Source: Myxococcales bacterium
GTDB taxonomy: Bacteria; Myxococcota_A; Bradymonadia; REDH01
DNA: 64,000 bases
Direction of reading: 5' to 3'
Assembly: GCA_020633625.1 (NCBI GenBank)
Contig: JACKDJ010000014.1
Span: 26,001-90,000, forward strand
Made by a program: the position numbers and the translations under genes. The notes beneath the pieces were generated by a model. The model saw only the letters and a program-made list of their open reading frames with translations, ran no database searches and was not told the origin of the DNA. Shown here piece after piece: positions 36,392 to 45,456 of this stretch; within the stretch, counting starts at the first letter, position 1; each line of letters opens with the position of its first letter.

Positions 36392-37771
36392 TCAGGCGGC
36401 AGCGTCGAACTCTCCGGTGTCGAGGACGGTGTCGAAGAGGAGCATCAGGATGTGATGCCGGACGGTGCGCCAAGCGGGTTTGTCGCCGTCGCGGGTTCGG
36501 CTCAGCGTCCGGAGGATGGCGAGCAGATTCTGAGCCATCATGCGCAGGAGCGAACCGACGAGCATCCCCTTCGGATGCCGGCTCAGCGGCGCCCGATGGG
36601 CGTCCTCGAAGAAGATGGCGTCGGCGGTCCAGTGTCCCTCGTTCTCGCAGCGCCAGTGACCTCGAGAGAGGGTCGCGGCACCGAGGCCAGGCAGCGCTTC
36701 TGGGGTCAGCGAGGTGACGTAGTAGCGATTCCCCCGAGACTCCTCTGTGCCGCCTCGGGAGGACACGATTCGCTCGATGCGTACGAGCTGACGTGCGTGG
36801 ACCCAGCCGTGCCAGTCCCCGTCTAGGGGGGCGGTGTACACACGATAGGTGATGTCCTTTCCCCGGTTGTCCTCGGAGACGGAGTAGTCCGGCGACGCGC
36901 GCCCTTGGAGGAGGCGCTTCGCCTCGCGGAAGATCTCGCCCTGCGGGGTCTTGATGCAGAGGAAGTAGGCCATGTTGCGTTCGGCGATTCGCTTGGCCAG
37001 CGCCAGCGAGGTGTTCCCGGCATCCGCCGTCACCGTGTTGAACAGGCCTGTGCGCCCGTAGGCGCTGATCAGCTGGTCGAAGCTCTCCACGGCAGACCCG
37101 ACCTCGTTCGCCGTCCCGTCGAGGGGACGCTCGTCGATTCCCACCGCGGCACCGCTCGAGACGAGCGTCCATCGGTGCATCCGGATCAGGCCATACACGG
37201 GCCCCTTCGAGGGCGAGACGAGCTGGACGTACTCCATCCCGGCCGCTTTCAGCACGCGCCGCAGCTCGTCGACGTCCGGAGCCCACGACGCCTCCGTGCT
37301 GCGCGGGTCGTTGACCGCGCGAAGCGCACCGCGCGCCGCGCTGACCAAGGATCGCAGTCGTACCGGCGCCAGGACCTTCCCATCGAGCGCGACGACCCGG
37401 CGGTCGTGGAGCGTGCCCCCGAATGTGCCGCGTCGGTGCTCGGCCTTCACCATGGCGTGCAGCGCGTCACGCAGCTGCCCTGCGTCGACTCGCGGTAGCA
37501 GCGCGCCGAAGGTGTTGTCCGCGATCCGCTCGCCCCCAAAGCCCAGCATCGTCGACGTCGCGCGGTCGACCAGCTGCTCGCTGCGTGCCTCGAACTCCCG
37601 CTGCGAGTTCCCGCCGCTCGCGAGCGTCAGGATGCCGAGGCGAACGACGCCCTCGAGCTGGTACTTCGCTCGACACCGTTCGTCCCGCAGCATCGAGAGC
37701 GGCACCTCTCTCAGCCGCCTCACCAGACCTTTCGACGTCGCCGCTTGACGACGCATGAGACGCTTTGCCAT
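36392..37771 (-). CDS. ISAs1-family transposase
   Basis: A 459-residue DDE transposase. ATG 37771 is preceded by a strong AGGAGGATC site, while the frame is open further upstream without one. The N-terminal DDE_Tnp_1-associated part leads to the first catalytic Asp in VVALDGKVLAP near residue 148. A second is in NTVTADAGNTSLALAKR near 255, and the C-terminal signature is SRGHWRCENEGHWTADAIFFED, where ISAs1 elements have GHW.IEN..HW..D. No frameshift or stop is visible, so it is probably active. The 36249-37286 open frame on the same strand is a shadow. Confidence 0.88.
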   Translation of the reverse strand: MAKRLMRRQAATSKGLVRRLREVPLSMLRDERCRAKYQLEGVVRLGILTLASGGNSQREFEARSEQLVDRATSTMLGFGGERIADNTFGALLPRVDAGQLRDALHAMVKAEHRRGTFGGTLHDRRVVALDGKVLAPVRLRSLVSAARGALRAVNDPRSTEASWAPDVDELRRVLKAAGMEYVQLVSPSKGPVYGLIRMHRWTLVSSGAAVGIDERPLDGTANEVGSAVESFDQLISAYGRTGLFNTVTADAGNTSLALAKRIAERNMAYFLCIKTPQGEIFREAKRLLQGRASPDYSVSEDNRGKDITYRVYTAPLDGDWHGWVHARQLVRIERIVSSRGGTEESRGNRYYVTSLTPEALPGLGAATLSRGHWRCENEGHWTADAIFFEDAHRAPLSRHPKGMLVGSLLRMMAQNLLAILRTLSRTRDGDKPAWRTVRHHILMLLFDTVLDTGEFDAAA

Positions 37772-37921
37772 GATCCTCCTCGACCGGTTGGTCACTGAAA
37801 CGGCGTCGTCAGCTAGCCCGCATCGGCGCCGTTTCGCGTTCGTGCCACGCCACGATCGCAGAGAACCGTGGCGGGTGGGATCCCCCCGCGTACGAACTGC
37901 GGAAAAGTTTCCACGAACTCG

Positions 37922-37934
37922 GCTGAGCAATCCT
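37922..37934. repeat. IS right inverted repeat
   Basis: GCTGAGCAATCCT, the reverse complement of the left end apart from one base. Confidence 0.75.
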
Positions 37935-38097
37935 GGGGGGGCCCAACGTGGGGGCAGAGTGGGGCGCACCGAGCCGGATGGCCGTCGCGGATGGGTGCCT
38001 GCGCGCGGCGTCGCGGTCCGCCCACCCTCGGGGCGGGCGGCGGGGCGGTGCGCTGGGGGGCGGACGGTGGGACGGTGGGACGTCTGCCGGGTGGGGG

Positions 38098-38134
38098 CCG
38101 GCCTGCGGCCGGGGGGCGATGCATGGCATCGCCC
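38098..38134. other. Two back-to-back hairpins in a G-rich intergenic stretch
   Basis: CCGGCC-TGC-GGCCGG at 38098-38112 is followed at once by GGGCGATGC-ATG-GCATCGCCC at 38114-38134. They lie in the gene-free stretch 37935-38423, together with the 85-bp repeat. No gene is supported there, although several open frames exist because of the GC content. Confidence 0.6.
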
Positions 38135-38201
38135 TTACATCGTGACGGGCGGCGGTGGGGCGGCCCGGCGGCGCCGGACGGCGTGGCCACCGTCCACGAA
38201 C

Positions 38202-38286
38202 GGCACCGGCCGGAGCGTCCCCCGCACCCCATGTGCGGGCTGGCTCCGGCCGGCATCCCGTCCGTCGCGTTGCCCGGGTTCTGACG
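38202..38286 (+). repeat. 85-bp intergenic hairpin repeat, copy 1
   Basis: It matches the reverse complement of 40468-40552 at 83 of 85 positions by eye, with no gaps. Inside is a nested palindrome: CCGGCCGGAG (38206-38215) with 38244-38253, and CCCGCAC (38221-38227) with 38233-38239. This REP/MITE-like build suggests a small mobile or structured element. It lies upstream of the TerB-like gene. Confidence 0.88.
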
Positions 38287-38423
38287 TCTGGCCCGAAGGT
38301 TCATTCATCGCCGATGCACCGCGGTGCGGAGCGCGGCGGGACTAGGGGCTCGTGTCGCGGCGTTGACCGTCTCGTCCGCGTTCGGTAAGCCGCGCGGAGA
38401 CGACCCTGGCCGAGTGTGATCCG

Positions 38424-38987
38424 ATGTCGACCGAAGAAGAGAACTACTTTCACCAGCAAGAGATGGAGCGGCGCGAGGCGCGGCGGCGCGAGCTCGAGCG
38501 GGCCGCTGCCGAGCTCGCCGAGCGTCGCCGCGTGGCCGAGACGCTCGAGACGCACGACGAGGCGCTGCTGGAGCGCATTCGCGCGCTCGGGTTCGATGGC
38601 GACACGGCCCGCGTGCTCGACCTGCTGCCCCTCATCCACGTCGCGTGGGCCGACGGCTCGGTGAGTCAGAAGGAGCGCACCCAGATCTTTCGCGCGCTCA
38701 CGCAGCGTGGGATCGCCCGCGACAGCGAGGCGTGGCTCCTCGTCGCCGCGCTGCTCGAGCAGCGGCCGTCCGACGACTTCCTCGAGGAGACGCTCCACCT
38801 GCTCCGCGACCTCGGCGGCGAGCGCGGCGTCTCGATCGTCGACCTCTGCGCGCAGATCGCCCGCTCCAGCGGCGGCTTCTTCGGGCTCGGCGACAAGATC
38901 GCCGACGAGGAGTACGCGGTCATCGCGCACATCGCCGACGAGCTCGGCGAGTCCGCGAAGCTCGCGTTCGAGCAGCAGCTCGGCTGA
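38424..38987 (+). CDS. TerB-like helical protein
   Basis: A 187-residue soluble protein. The first 50 residues form a charged helix (ENYFHQQEMERREARRREL), probably a coiled coil. The remainder is all-helical and resembles the TerB/DUF533-type tellurite-resistance fold, with IHVAWADGSVSQKERTQIF near residue 75, the acidic metal-loop pattern (ADGxxxxxE) of that family. The exact role is unknown; TerB-like domains bind metal and often associate with membrane or stress systems. No other ter gene is nearby. It converges with astB. Confidence 0.68.
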   Translation: MSTEEENYFHQQEMERREARRRELERAAAELAERRRVAETLETHDEALLERIRALGFDGDTARVLDLLPLIHVAWADGSVSQKERTQIFRALTQRGIARDSEAWLLVAALLEQRPSDDFLEETLHLLRDLGGERGVSIVDLCAQIARSSGGFFGLGDKIADEEYAVIAHIADELGESAKLAFEQQLG

Positions 38988-39002
38988 ACCGGCGCCCGTG
39001 AC

Positions 39003-39029
39003 GCCTGCGGCCCGCGCCAGCGCGCAGGC
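39003..39029. terminator. Hairpin between convergent TerB-like gene and astB
   Basis: GCCTGCG (39003-39009) pairs with CGCAGGC (39023-39029), directly next to the astB stop. It could act on both strands; there is no T-run. Confidence 0.45.
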
Positions 39030-40358
39030 TCAGGCGCCCGCGCGCTGGAACTCGTAGAGCGAGCCGAGGCCGAGCTGCTCGGTCAGCTCGTCGAGCGCGC
39101 AGCGCGTCTCGTCGAGGAGCCGTGGGTCGGCCAGGTCGGCGGGGGTCAGCGAGTCGCGGTAGTGGCGCCGTACCCAGCCCTCGAGCCAGTCCAGCCGCTC
39201 GGGCGTCGCCCAGATGGTCGGTAGGACCGCGGCGCGCTCGGCGTCGGTCAGGACGACCCGCAGCCGCAGGCAGGCGGGGCCGCCGCCGTTGCGCATGCTC
39301 TCGCGCAGGTCGAGCGCGTCGACTCGCGCGATGTGGCCGCCATCGACCCAGCGCTGCAGCACCGCGCTCGCCCGGGGCGAGGCCATGCACTCGGCCGGGG
39401 CCACGAGGACGCGGCCTGCCGCCGTGTCGACGAGCTGCGTGTTGAACAGATAGGTCGCCACGCACTCGTCGAGTGAGAGGTCGTGCGACGGCACGCAGAC
39501 CGCGGTGAGCCGATGGCCGAGCGCGGCCCTGCACGCCGCGACCACGCCGTCTGGGTCGACGAACGCGTGCTCATGGTAGAGGAGCAGGTCGCGGTGACCG
39601 ACGGCGATGACGTCGTTGTGGAAGACGCCCGCGTCGATCGCCGCCGGGTGCTGCTGGGCGAGGATCACGCGGTCGGCGCGGAGCCGGTGCAGACGCGCCA
39701 CGGCCTCGCACGCCTCGCGTGCCTGCCGTGCGGGAAAGTGGGCTGGCCCGGGGCCGCCGGTGGCGGAGCGGCCCCAGACGAACAGTTCGACGCCGGGTTC
39801 GCCGTGCGTCGCTGCGAGCCGCGTGTGATTCGCGGCGCCCTCGTCGGCGTGGTCCGCCGCCGGGAGGGCGGCGTGGACGGCGAAGTGGCGCGCGTCTGCG
39901 AAGATGGCCCGCAGCGCGGCCTCGGTCGTCGGCGCCTCGATCGACCGGTGTAGCTTGCTCGCGAGGTTCGCGACGGTCAGGTGTACGCGCCCGTCTTCGC
40001 AGTCGGAAGAGGGCGAGACCGTCGCGGCGTTCGCGGTCCACATCGCCGAGGCAGACGATGCCGCGGCGAGGAGGTGCGGCGCGGTGCGCCCGGCGCGCTC
40101 AACGACGCGCGCGTCGTCGCCCGAGAACCCGAGGCTCCGGAGGAGCGCCACGTTCGGGCGTTCGTGCGGGGGCAGGCACGCCTGCGCGACGCCGAGCGAC
40201 GCCAAGTGGCGCATCTTCGCGAGGCCCTGGAGGGCGGCGGCCCGGGGCGACGACGTGTCGCCGGCGTTCGTCGACGACGCCACGTTCCCGCGGCTGAGCC
40301 CGGCGTAGTTGTGGGTCGGTCCGACCAGCCCGTCGAAGCACGCCTCGACGGCGCTCAC
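39030..40358 (-). CDS. astB: N-succinylarginine dihydrolase
   Basis: A 442-residue full-length AstB of the amidinotransferase-fold family. It begins [20 protein letters not shown] and ends with the catalytic block [16 protein letters not shown], whose Cys is near residue 362. The conserved [10 protein letters not shown] region is also present. The enzyme splits N2-succinylarginine to succinylornithine, CO2 and ammonia, the second step of the AST arginine catabolic pathway. No other ast gene (astA, astC, astD, astE) is in the window, so it is detached from a classical operon. The start at 40358 gives the canonical N terminus. Confidence 0.95.
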   Translation of the reverse strand: MSAVEACFDGLVGPTHNYAGLSRGNVASSTNAGDTSSPRAAALQGLAKMRHLASLGVAQACLPPHERPNVALLRSLGFSGDDARVVERAGRTAPHLLAAASSASAMWTANAATVSPSSDCEDGRVHLTVANLASKLHRSIEAPTTEAALRAIFADARHFAVHAALPAADHADEGAANHTRLAATHGEPGVELFVWGRSATGGPGPAHFPARQAREACEAVARLHRLRADRVILAQQHPAAIDAGVFHNDVIAVGHRDLLLYHEHAFVDPDGVVAACRAALGHRLTAVCVPSHDLSLDECVATYLFNTQLVDTAAGRVLVAPAECMASPRASAVLQRWVDGGHIARVDALDLRESMRNGGGPACLRLRVVLTDAERAAVLPTIWATPERLDWLEGWVRRHYRDSLTPADLADPRLLDETRCALDELTEQLGLGSLYEFQRAGA

Positions 40359-40467
40359 AGGGAGGCCCTTCGCGCTCGGTCCGGGTCGGCAGTGCCGCCC
40401 CCAGAACCGCCAACGGCGCTCGGCGCAGACGCGTGCAGTCGGCGCGTGAATGAAGTTCGCGCGGGAG

Positions 40468-40552
40468 CGTCAGAACCAGGGCAACGCGACGGACGGGATG
40501 CCGGCCGGAGCCAACCCGCACATGGGGTGCGGGGGACGCTCCGGCCGGTGCC
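40468..40552 (-). repeat. 85-bp intergenic hairpin repeat, copy 2 (inverted)
   Basis: An inverted near-perfect copy of 38202-38286. It lies between astB and the DUF2804 gene in the gap 40359-40623, which otherwise shows no gene. The two copies bracket the TerB-like gene and astB. Confidence 0.88.
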
Positions 40553-40623
40553 GTGTCGCGGCGCGCGCGAAGGGGCCGACGGAGCCGGTGTCGACCAGGG
40601 CGGTGTCGACCGGCGCCGAGTCA

Positions 40624-41661
40624 TCACCAGATGCTGTCGTGGTCTTCGCAGAGCCCCCACAGGCCGTCGATCTCGACGGGGCCGTCGTCGGCTTGGAGCT
40701 GGCCCGAGAAGCGGCCATAGAGCTGCTGGAACCGAGACCGCGCGATGCCGGGGACGTCGGTGTCTTCGGTGCGCGCACCGACGGGGCTGAAGGTCAGCGA
40801 CACGCGGTCGTCGGTCGTCCGCAGCCGCCAGGGGGCGAGCTTTCGGTCGATGTCCATGTCGAACACCGCCGGCCCGAGGCGCGAGATGCGCCCGTCGACC
40901 CAGACGGCGTTCTCGTTGTGGTTCTCGTCGTCGCGGACGACGTTCTTCGTCAGGTTGAACCCGACGGCGCGACCTCGGGAGTCGCGCCCCGCGAACGTGG
41001 CCCAGCGCCAAAACGTGTGGCGGGGGTAGTGCGCCTTGTGGATGTCGAGGATCGCGACGCAATCGGTCGGATCCCACGCGTGGGCGACGCCGTCGATCTC
41101 GAGCGAGCCATCGCACGGGAGCGGCACCTTGTGGGTGTAGGCGCAGCGGTCCGCGCTGACGGGCATGGACACGACGAGTGGCTCGATCTGGGTGAGATCG
41201 TGGTGACACCGCCACGCCGCCCGGACGGCCGGGAGGTCGCCGGCGCGGGCGATGTCGATCTCGATGCCGTGCCCGCCGTCGCGGAGGTTCGAGTGGAATG
41301 CGAGGCGAAAGCCGCGGGTCTCGAACCAGCTCCGCTCGTCCCACAGCGACCGGGCGAGGTGCGTGTCGGCGACGACGCGCTGCCGGTGGTGCTCGAACCG
41401 CGCGCCGGTCACGAGGTCGACCACCTGGACCCAGGCGATCTTGAGGAACTTCACGTCGACGATCGCGAGCGTCACCAGGTGCGTTGGGGAGAGCAGGCAG
41501 TAGTGCTGCCACTCCTTGAGGCGCAGCCGAGCGATGGCAGCCGGCACCGAGAACGGGCCGATGCGGGCGCGCGCGTCGCCGATGTCGACGTCTGCGAGGG
41601 GGCTGCGCTGTTCGAGCGGGTGCGCGTAGCCGTCAGCGCCGAGGATTCGCGTCTCGTTCAT
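40624..41661 (-). CDS. DUF2804 family protein
   Basis: A 345-residue soluble protein from ATG 41661 (MNETRILGADGYAHPLEQRS). It has the family pattern: LKEWQHYCLLSPTHLVTLAI near residue 50, then HWFWRWATFAG-type (here THFWRWATFAGRD is HTFWRWATFAG) and GFNLTKNVVRDDENHNENAVW near 240, and a C-terminal QLYGRFSG. DUF2804 proteins are beta-rich and of unknown function, loosely related to lipocalin-like AttH/CrtC folds. No operon partner is evident: astB lies beyond the repeat, and the upstream gene is 142 bases away. Confidence 0.82.
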   Translation of the reverse strand: MNETRILGADGYAHPLEQRSPLADVDIGDARARIGPFSVPAAIARLRLKEWQHYCLLSPTHLVTLAIVDVKFLKIAWVQVVDLVTGARFEHHRQRVVADTHLARSLWDERSWFETRGFRLAFHSNLRDGGHGIEIDIARAGDLPAVRAAWRCHHDLTQIEPLVVSMPVSADRCAYTHKVPLPCDGSLEIDGVAHAWDPTDCVAILDIHKAHYPRHTFWRWATFAGRDSRGRAVGFNLTKNVVRDDENHNENAVWVDGRISRLGPAVFDMDIDRKLAPWRLRTTDDRVSLTFSPVGARTEDTDVPGIARSRFQQLYGRFSGQLQADDGPVEIDGLWGLCEDHDSIW

Positions 41662-41803
41662 GCGTGGAGCGTCGTGAGGGGCCTGTCGAGCGGCGCAAGG
41701 GTCGCACCCGCGAGGCGGGACGGCAAGCACTCACTTGCACACACTCCCGCCTACGAGGTCCGCACGCCCCCAACAGCGCGAGCCTAAGACGCGCGGCGCG
41801 AGC

Positions 41804-44800
41804 TTACGGCGCGCAGACGTTGGCGGCGCCGGGCGTCCCGCCGTCGCCCGAGGCGCCGAACGTGCCGCCGCTGACACACCAGGCGGCGGCGAGCGAGTTG
41901 TCCGCGGTGAAGGCTCCGGTGAACGACACGGCCGCGTTCGTCGGGTCGGGCCACCCGGCACCGTCGTCATAGGCGACGCGGTCGATCTCGGTGCCGCCGT
42001 ACTCCAGGACGATCTCGTCGGCGGAGTTCGACAGCGCCATGCCAGCGGCGCCACCCCAGTTCACCTCGACGGCGCCAGAGGCCGCGCCGGCGGCGCCGGG
42101 CGTCTTCACGAAGACGACGTAGCCACCAGCCGGGACGAGTGTCGAGAGCCCCACCGTGAACGCGTCGAGATCGTCGTCTCGAATGACGAGGCCGAGGAGG
42201 TCGAGCGTGTGCCCGGCCGCGTTCACGACCTCGAACCACTCGCCGGTCGTGTCGTCGGTCGGGTTCGCCATGTACTCGGTGATCACCAGGTCGCCGGGGG
42301 TGGGAGCGAGCGCGACGGTGGCAGCGCACGAGAGGTTTGGTTCTCCGGGGGTTCCGCGGTTGCCGAGCCCGTCGTAGACCCCGGTGCCCGTGCAGTAGCT
42401 CGCCGGGTCGTCGTTGTCGGAGGACGTCGTCAGCGGGGGGTCGAGCGAGAGGCTCGCGCCGTTCGGGATGGCCCAGCCGCCGGCGGTGTCGTAGTCGACG
42501 CGGTCGAGTTCGATCGACCCGAGGCGGATGACGAGCTCGTCGGCGGTGTTGGCGAGGTCGAACGTTCCCGCAGCGTTCCACTCGAACGCGACGTTGGGCG
42601 CGGCGATGACCGAGGCGCCGATAACGGCGTGCGCGTGCGACGCGACGATCACGTCGGCGCCGATCGCGAAGGCGTCGGTTCCGTCGTCAGAGACGGTCAC
42701 ACCGTTGAGGTTCAGTGCACGGGCCGAGGCGTTGTAGACCTCGAACCACTCGTAGCCGGCGTCGGTGCCGGCGGGGTTGACCATCAGCTCGGTGATCACC
42801 AGCTCGCCGAGGACAATCGCGGGGCTCTGGCAGCTCCCCGCGACGCACGCGCCGGCGCTGATGGAGCAGTCCTCGGTGGCTTCATCGGCGTACGAGCACA
42901 GGCCAACGTCGCAGACACCCGGCCCGTAGGGGGTTCGGACGATGTCGCCGACACAGTACGGGCTCGGCGGGGTCTCGCAGACCACGCCCAGGCAGGGGTC
43001 GAGACCAACGCATGCGCCGTCGACGCACGCCCCGAAGAATCCGCAGTCGAACCGATCGGGCACGTACTCGCAGGCTCCGTCGACGCACGTGCCGCCCGTG
43101 AACGTGATCACCGCGCCGATGCCTTCGCAGATCGGCGCGGGCGGGGAGTCGCAGACGACGTCGGCGCACGGGTCTGGCGGCGGGCAGGCGTCGTTGGCGG
43201 CGCCAGGCGTGCCGAGGTTCGCGCCGACGCCGTAGGTCGCCGCGCCGTGACACCAAGCGGTGGGGGCGTCGTTGGCCTCTGCCGACGTCGCGGCCGGGTC
43301 GAGCGACGACGACGCGCCCTCGATCACGCTCCAGCCGGCGCCGTTGTCGTAGGCGACCGCGTCGACGTCGGTCCCGTGCCAGCGGAGGATAATCTGGTCG
43401 GCCGTGTTGCCGAGGGTGAACGACGCGCCGACACGGTTCCACCCGAAGTCGACCGCGTCGGGGGCGGAGTCTACCGTCTCGCCGAACACGACCCGCGCGC
43501 CGGGGCCGATCGACAGCGGGACGTCGACAACGAAGCGCTCGGTGTTGGCGGCGTTCGCGACGGTCAGCGTGCGGAGCTCGAGGACGTCGGCGGTCACGTT
43601 CTCGACCTCGAACCACTCGAGGTTGTCGTCGGCGTCGACGGCGTTCGCGAAGAACTCGGTGATGACGAGGTCCCCAGGCCCGATGGGGCGGACGGAGCAG
43701 GCCGCGTCGACGCAGGTGCCGCCTTCGGCCCAGCAGTCACGAGTCGTCGGCGCGTAGGTGCAGATGCCTGCCGCGCAGGTCCCGGCGGCTGCGTACGATA
43801 CGAGCACCTGGTCCGCGCACGCGGTGGCCGGCGGCGCGTCGCAGACCACGCCCGCGCACTGGTCGCACGGAGGGTTCGGCTCGCCGGGGGTGCCGAGGTT
43901 GCCACCGACACCGTAGGCGCCTCGCCCGCGGCACCACGACGTCGGGTCGTCGTTGAGAGCGGCGTCGAGCCCGGCGGGGTCGAGCGCGATGGAGATGCCG
44001 TCGGCGACGGGCCATCCAGAGGCGGTGGCGTAGACGACGCGGTCGAGCTCGACGCCGCCCCACGCGATCGTCACCGAGTCTGCGGTGTTCGAGAGGGTGT
44101 ACGCCGACGACTCGGCGTTCCAGGCGAAGGCGACGGTGGGCGTCGAAGTGGTGGTCTCGCCGAGGACCACGGCGGCGCCGGCGGCGACCGGGACAGACGC
44201 AGGGATCGAGAAGCGCTGCGCGCCGTCGATGTCGGAGACGACGAGCCCACGAAGGTCGAGGGCGACGTCGGAGATGTTTCGCAGCTCGATCCACTCGAGG
44301 TCGGTGTCGTCGCCTTGGGGGTTGGGCATGAGCTCGGAGATCACGAGGTCGCCGGGCGACGGGACGCGGCGACAGGCGCCGGCGTCGCACGCCTCGCGCT
44401 CACCGCACTCGTGGAGCGTTCGCGTGTAGGTGCAGCCTCCGCGGTCGCAGACCCCGACGGGATCCCACTCCACACGCTGGTCGCCCTCGCAGGACGGCGC
44501 GGGCGGCATGTCGCAGACGATGTCTGCGCAGGCGTCCGCGTCGAAGACGCCGACGAAGCCGCGCGAGAAGTGCGAGATCGGCGCGGAGACGACGCTGCCA
44601 TCGACGTCGGACTCGAGCGCGACGAAGGCGCCGTCTGCGTCCGTCCAGAACACGTGCGAGGCGGTCTCCGGGTCGTCTACGTCGTATTCCACCCGTGCGT
44701 CGACGGCGAAGCTGAGGCCGCTCGGCGAGAACAGATACACCGGTGTCGCAGGGGTGATCCCGTCGTCGATGTCCTGGTCCGCTGCGACCGCGATGTCGAT

Positions 44801-45277
44801 CGCCGTCGCGACCGTGAGGGCGCCGGCCGGGACAATGACGCGAACCGGGCCGGCGTCGACAGTGCCGCCGGCCGGCCCGACGAGCGTGCCGTCGACGACT
44901 TCTTCGGCGGCGTCGCCCCCGTCGGAGGTGTCGCCGCCGTCGGACGCGTCGCTGCCGTCGAGCACATCGGCGCCATCGGACGCATCGGCGCCATCCGGTG
45001 CATCGGCGCTCGTGTCGCCATCAGCGCCGTCACCTTCGACGTCGGCGTCGCTCGAGTCCGGCGAGTCGGGGTCGGCGTCGGTCGAGTCTCTGTCGCTGTC
45101 GCCCGCGCCGGGATCGGTCGCGGCGTCGGACCCGGTGTCGAACGGGGAGATGTCTGCGGTGTCGGCGGCGACGTCTCCGAGGTCGATGGGCCCGCCAGTC
45201 TCGCCGCCGCAAGCGACGAGGGCGACGCCAACGAGGGCGATCGTGGAACGAAGGGCGACGTGACTGGAGCGGTTCAT
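41804..45277 (-). CDS. Lipoprotein with four lamin-tail domains
   Basis: A 1157-residue lipoprotein. ATG 45277 gives NRSSHVALRSTIALVGVALVAC; the upstream open part has no signal. An Asp/Ser-rich linker (to about residue 125) leads into a ZU5-like segment (GTLVGPAGGTVDAGPVRVIV). Four lamin-tail domains follow, each opening PGDLVITExxxNP and EWxEVxN, with Cys-rich connectors (CAGVVCDAPPA, CADVVCDSPPAP) between. Lamin-tail domains in bacteria are exported adhesion or carbohydrate-associated modules, often next to membrane or nuclease domains. No catalytic domain was seen. It is divergent from the DEAD-box helicase gene, with 179 bases between. Confidence 0.82.
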   Translation of the reverse strand: MNRSSHVALRSTIALVGVALVACGGETGGPIDLGDVAADTADISPFDTGSDAATDPGAGDSDRDSTDADPDSPDSSDADVEGDGADGDTSADAPDGADASDGADVLDGSDASDGGDTSDGGDAAEEVVDGTLVGPAGGTVDAGPVRVIVPAGALTVATAIDIAVAADQDIDDGITPATPVYLFSPSGLSFAVDARVEYDVDDPETASHVFWTDADGAFVALESDVDGSVVSAPISHFSRGFVGVFDADACADIVCDMPPAPSCEGDQRVEWDPVGVCDRGGCTYTRTLHECGEREACDAGACRRVPSPGDLVISELMPNPQGDDTDLEWIELRNISDVALDLRGLVVSDIDGAQRFSIPASVPVAAGAAVVLGETTTSTPTVAFAWNAESSAYTLSNTADSVTIAWGGVELDRVVYATASGWPVADGISIALDPAGLDAALNDDPTSWCRGRGAYGVGGNLGTPGEPNPPCDQCAGVVCDAPPATACADQVLVSYAAAGTCAAGICTYAPTTRDCWAEGGTCVDAACSVRPIGPGDLVITEFFANAVDADDNLEWFEVENVTADVLELRTLTVANAANTERFVVDVPLSIGPGARVVFGETVDSAPDAVDFGWNRVGASFTLGNTADQIILRWHGTDVDAVAYDNGAGWSVIEGASSSLDPAATSAEANDAPTAWCHGAATYGVGANLGTPGAANDACPPPDPCADVVCDSPPAPICEGIGAVITFTGGTCVDGACEYVPDRFDCGFFGACVDGACVGLDPCLGVVCETPPSPYCVGDIVRTPYGPGVCDVGLCSYADEATEDCSISAGACVAGSCQSPAIVLGELVITELMVNPAGTDAGYEWFEVYNASARALNLNGVTVSDDGTDAFAIGADVIVASHAHAVIGASVIAAPNVAFEWNAAGTFDLANTADELVIRLGSIELDRVDYDTAGGWAIPNGASLSLDPPLTTSSDNDDPASYCTGTGVYDGLGNRGTPGEPNLSCAATVALAPTPGDLVITEYMANPTDDTTGEWFEVVNAAGHTLDLLGLVIRDDDLDAFTVGLSTLVPAGGYVVFVKTPGAAGAASGAVEVNWGGAAGMALSNSADEIVLEYGGTEIDRVAYDDGAGWPDPTNAAVSFTGAFTADNSLAAAWCVSGGTFGASGDGGTPGAANVCAP

Positions 45278-45456
45278 GCTGTGCTGCTGCCGAGGGTCGA
45301 GCGGGCCCAGCCATATCACAGCCGCAGCGTGGGTCGAGGGCAGCGCGCCGCGCGACGCGACGATGGCGCAAATCGCGAGGGTTCGTGTTGATTCCGCGTC
45401 GGCGGTCGGGTACGGGGCGCGCGCGGCGCAGGTCGCCTCCAGCACAGGTCGATCTC
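45278..45456. promoter_or_regulatory. Divergent promoter region (lamin-tail lipoprotein / DEAD helicase)
   Basis: It must carry both promoters. I see no convincing -10/-35 pair or operator. Open frames crossing it on both strands are shadows. Confidence 0.35.

Larger units (their letters stand above)
36241..37934 (-). mobile_element. ISAs1-family-like insertion sequence, complete
   Basis: The ends are imperfect inverted repeats: AGGATTGATCAGC at 36241-36253 and GCTGAGCAATCCT at 37922-37934, 12 of 13 matching. The flanks carry the same 10 bases, GGGGGGCCCA, at 36230-36239 and 37936-37945, each one base away from the repeat. That looks like a target-site duplication. The element is about 1.7 kb with one transposase gene. 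Exact ends may shift by a base. The intact gene and matching flanks suggest a fairly recent insertion into intergenic DNA. Confidence 0.8.

Noticed and set aside
36249..37286. Second transposase-like frame on the minus strand
   Set aside because: It overlaps the intact transposase in another frame and lacks DDE motifs.
37813..38388. Several open frames in the gene-free stretch after the IS
   Set aside because: They overlap one another on both strands within hairpin-rich repeat DNA and have no start signals.
41735..45391. Plus-strand 1218-codon frame opposite the lamin-tail lipoprotein
   Set aside because: Val/Asp/Arg-rich antisense shadow with no domain; the minus-strand frame has a lipobox and four lamin-tail domains.
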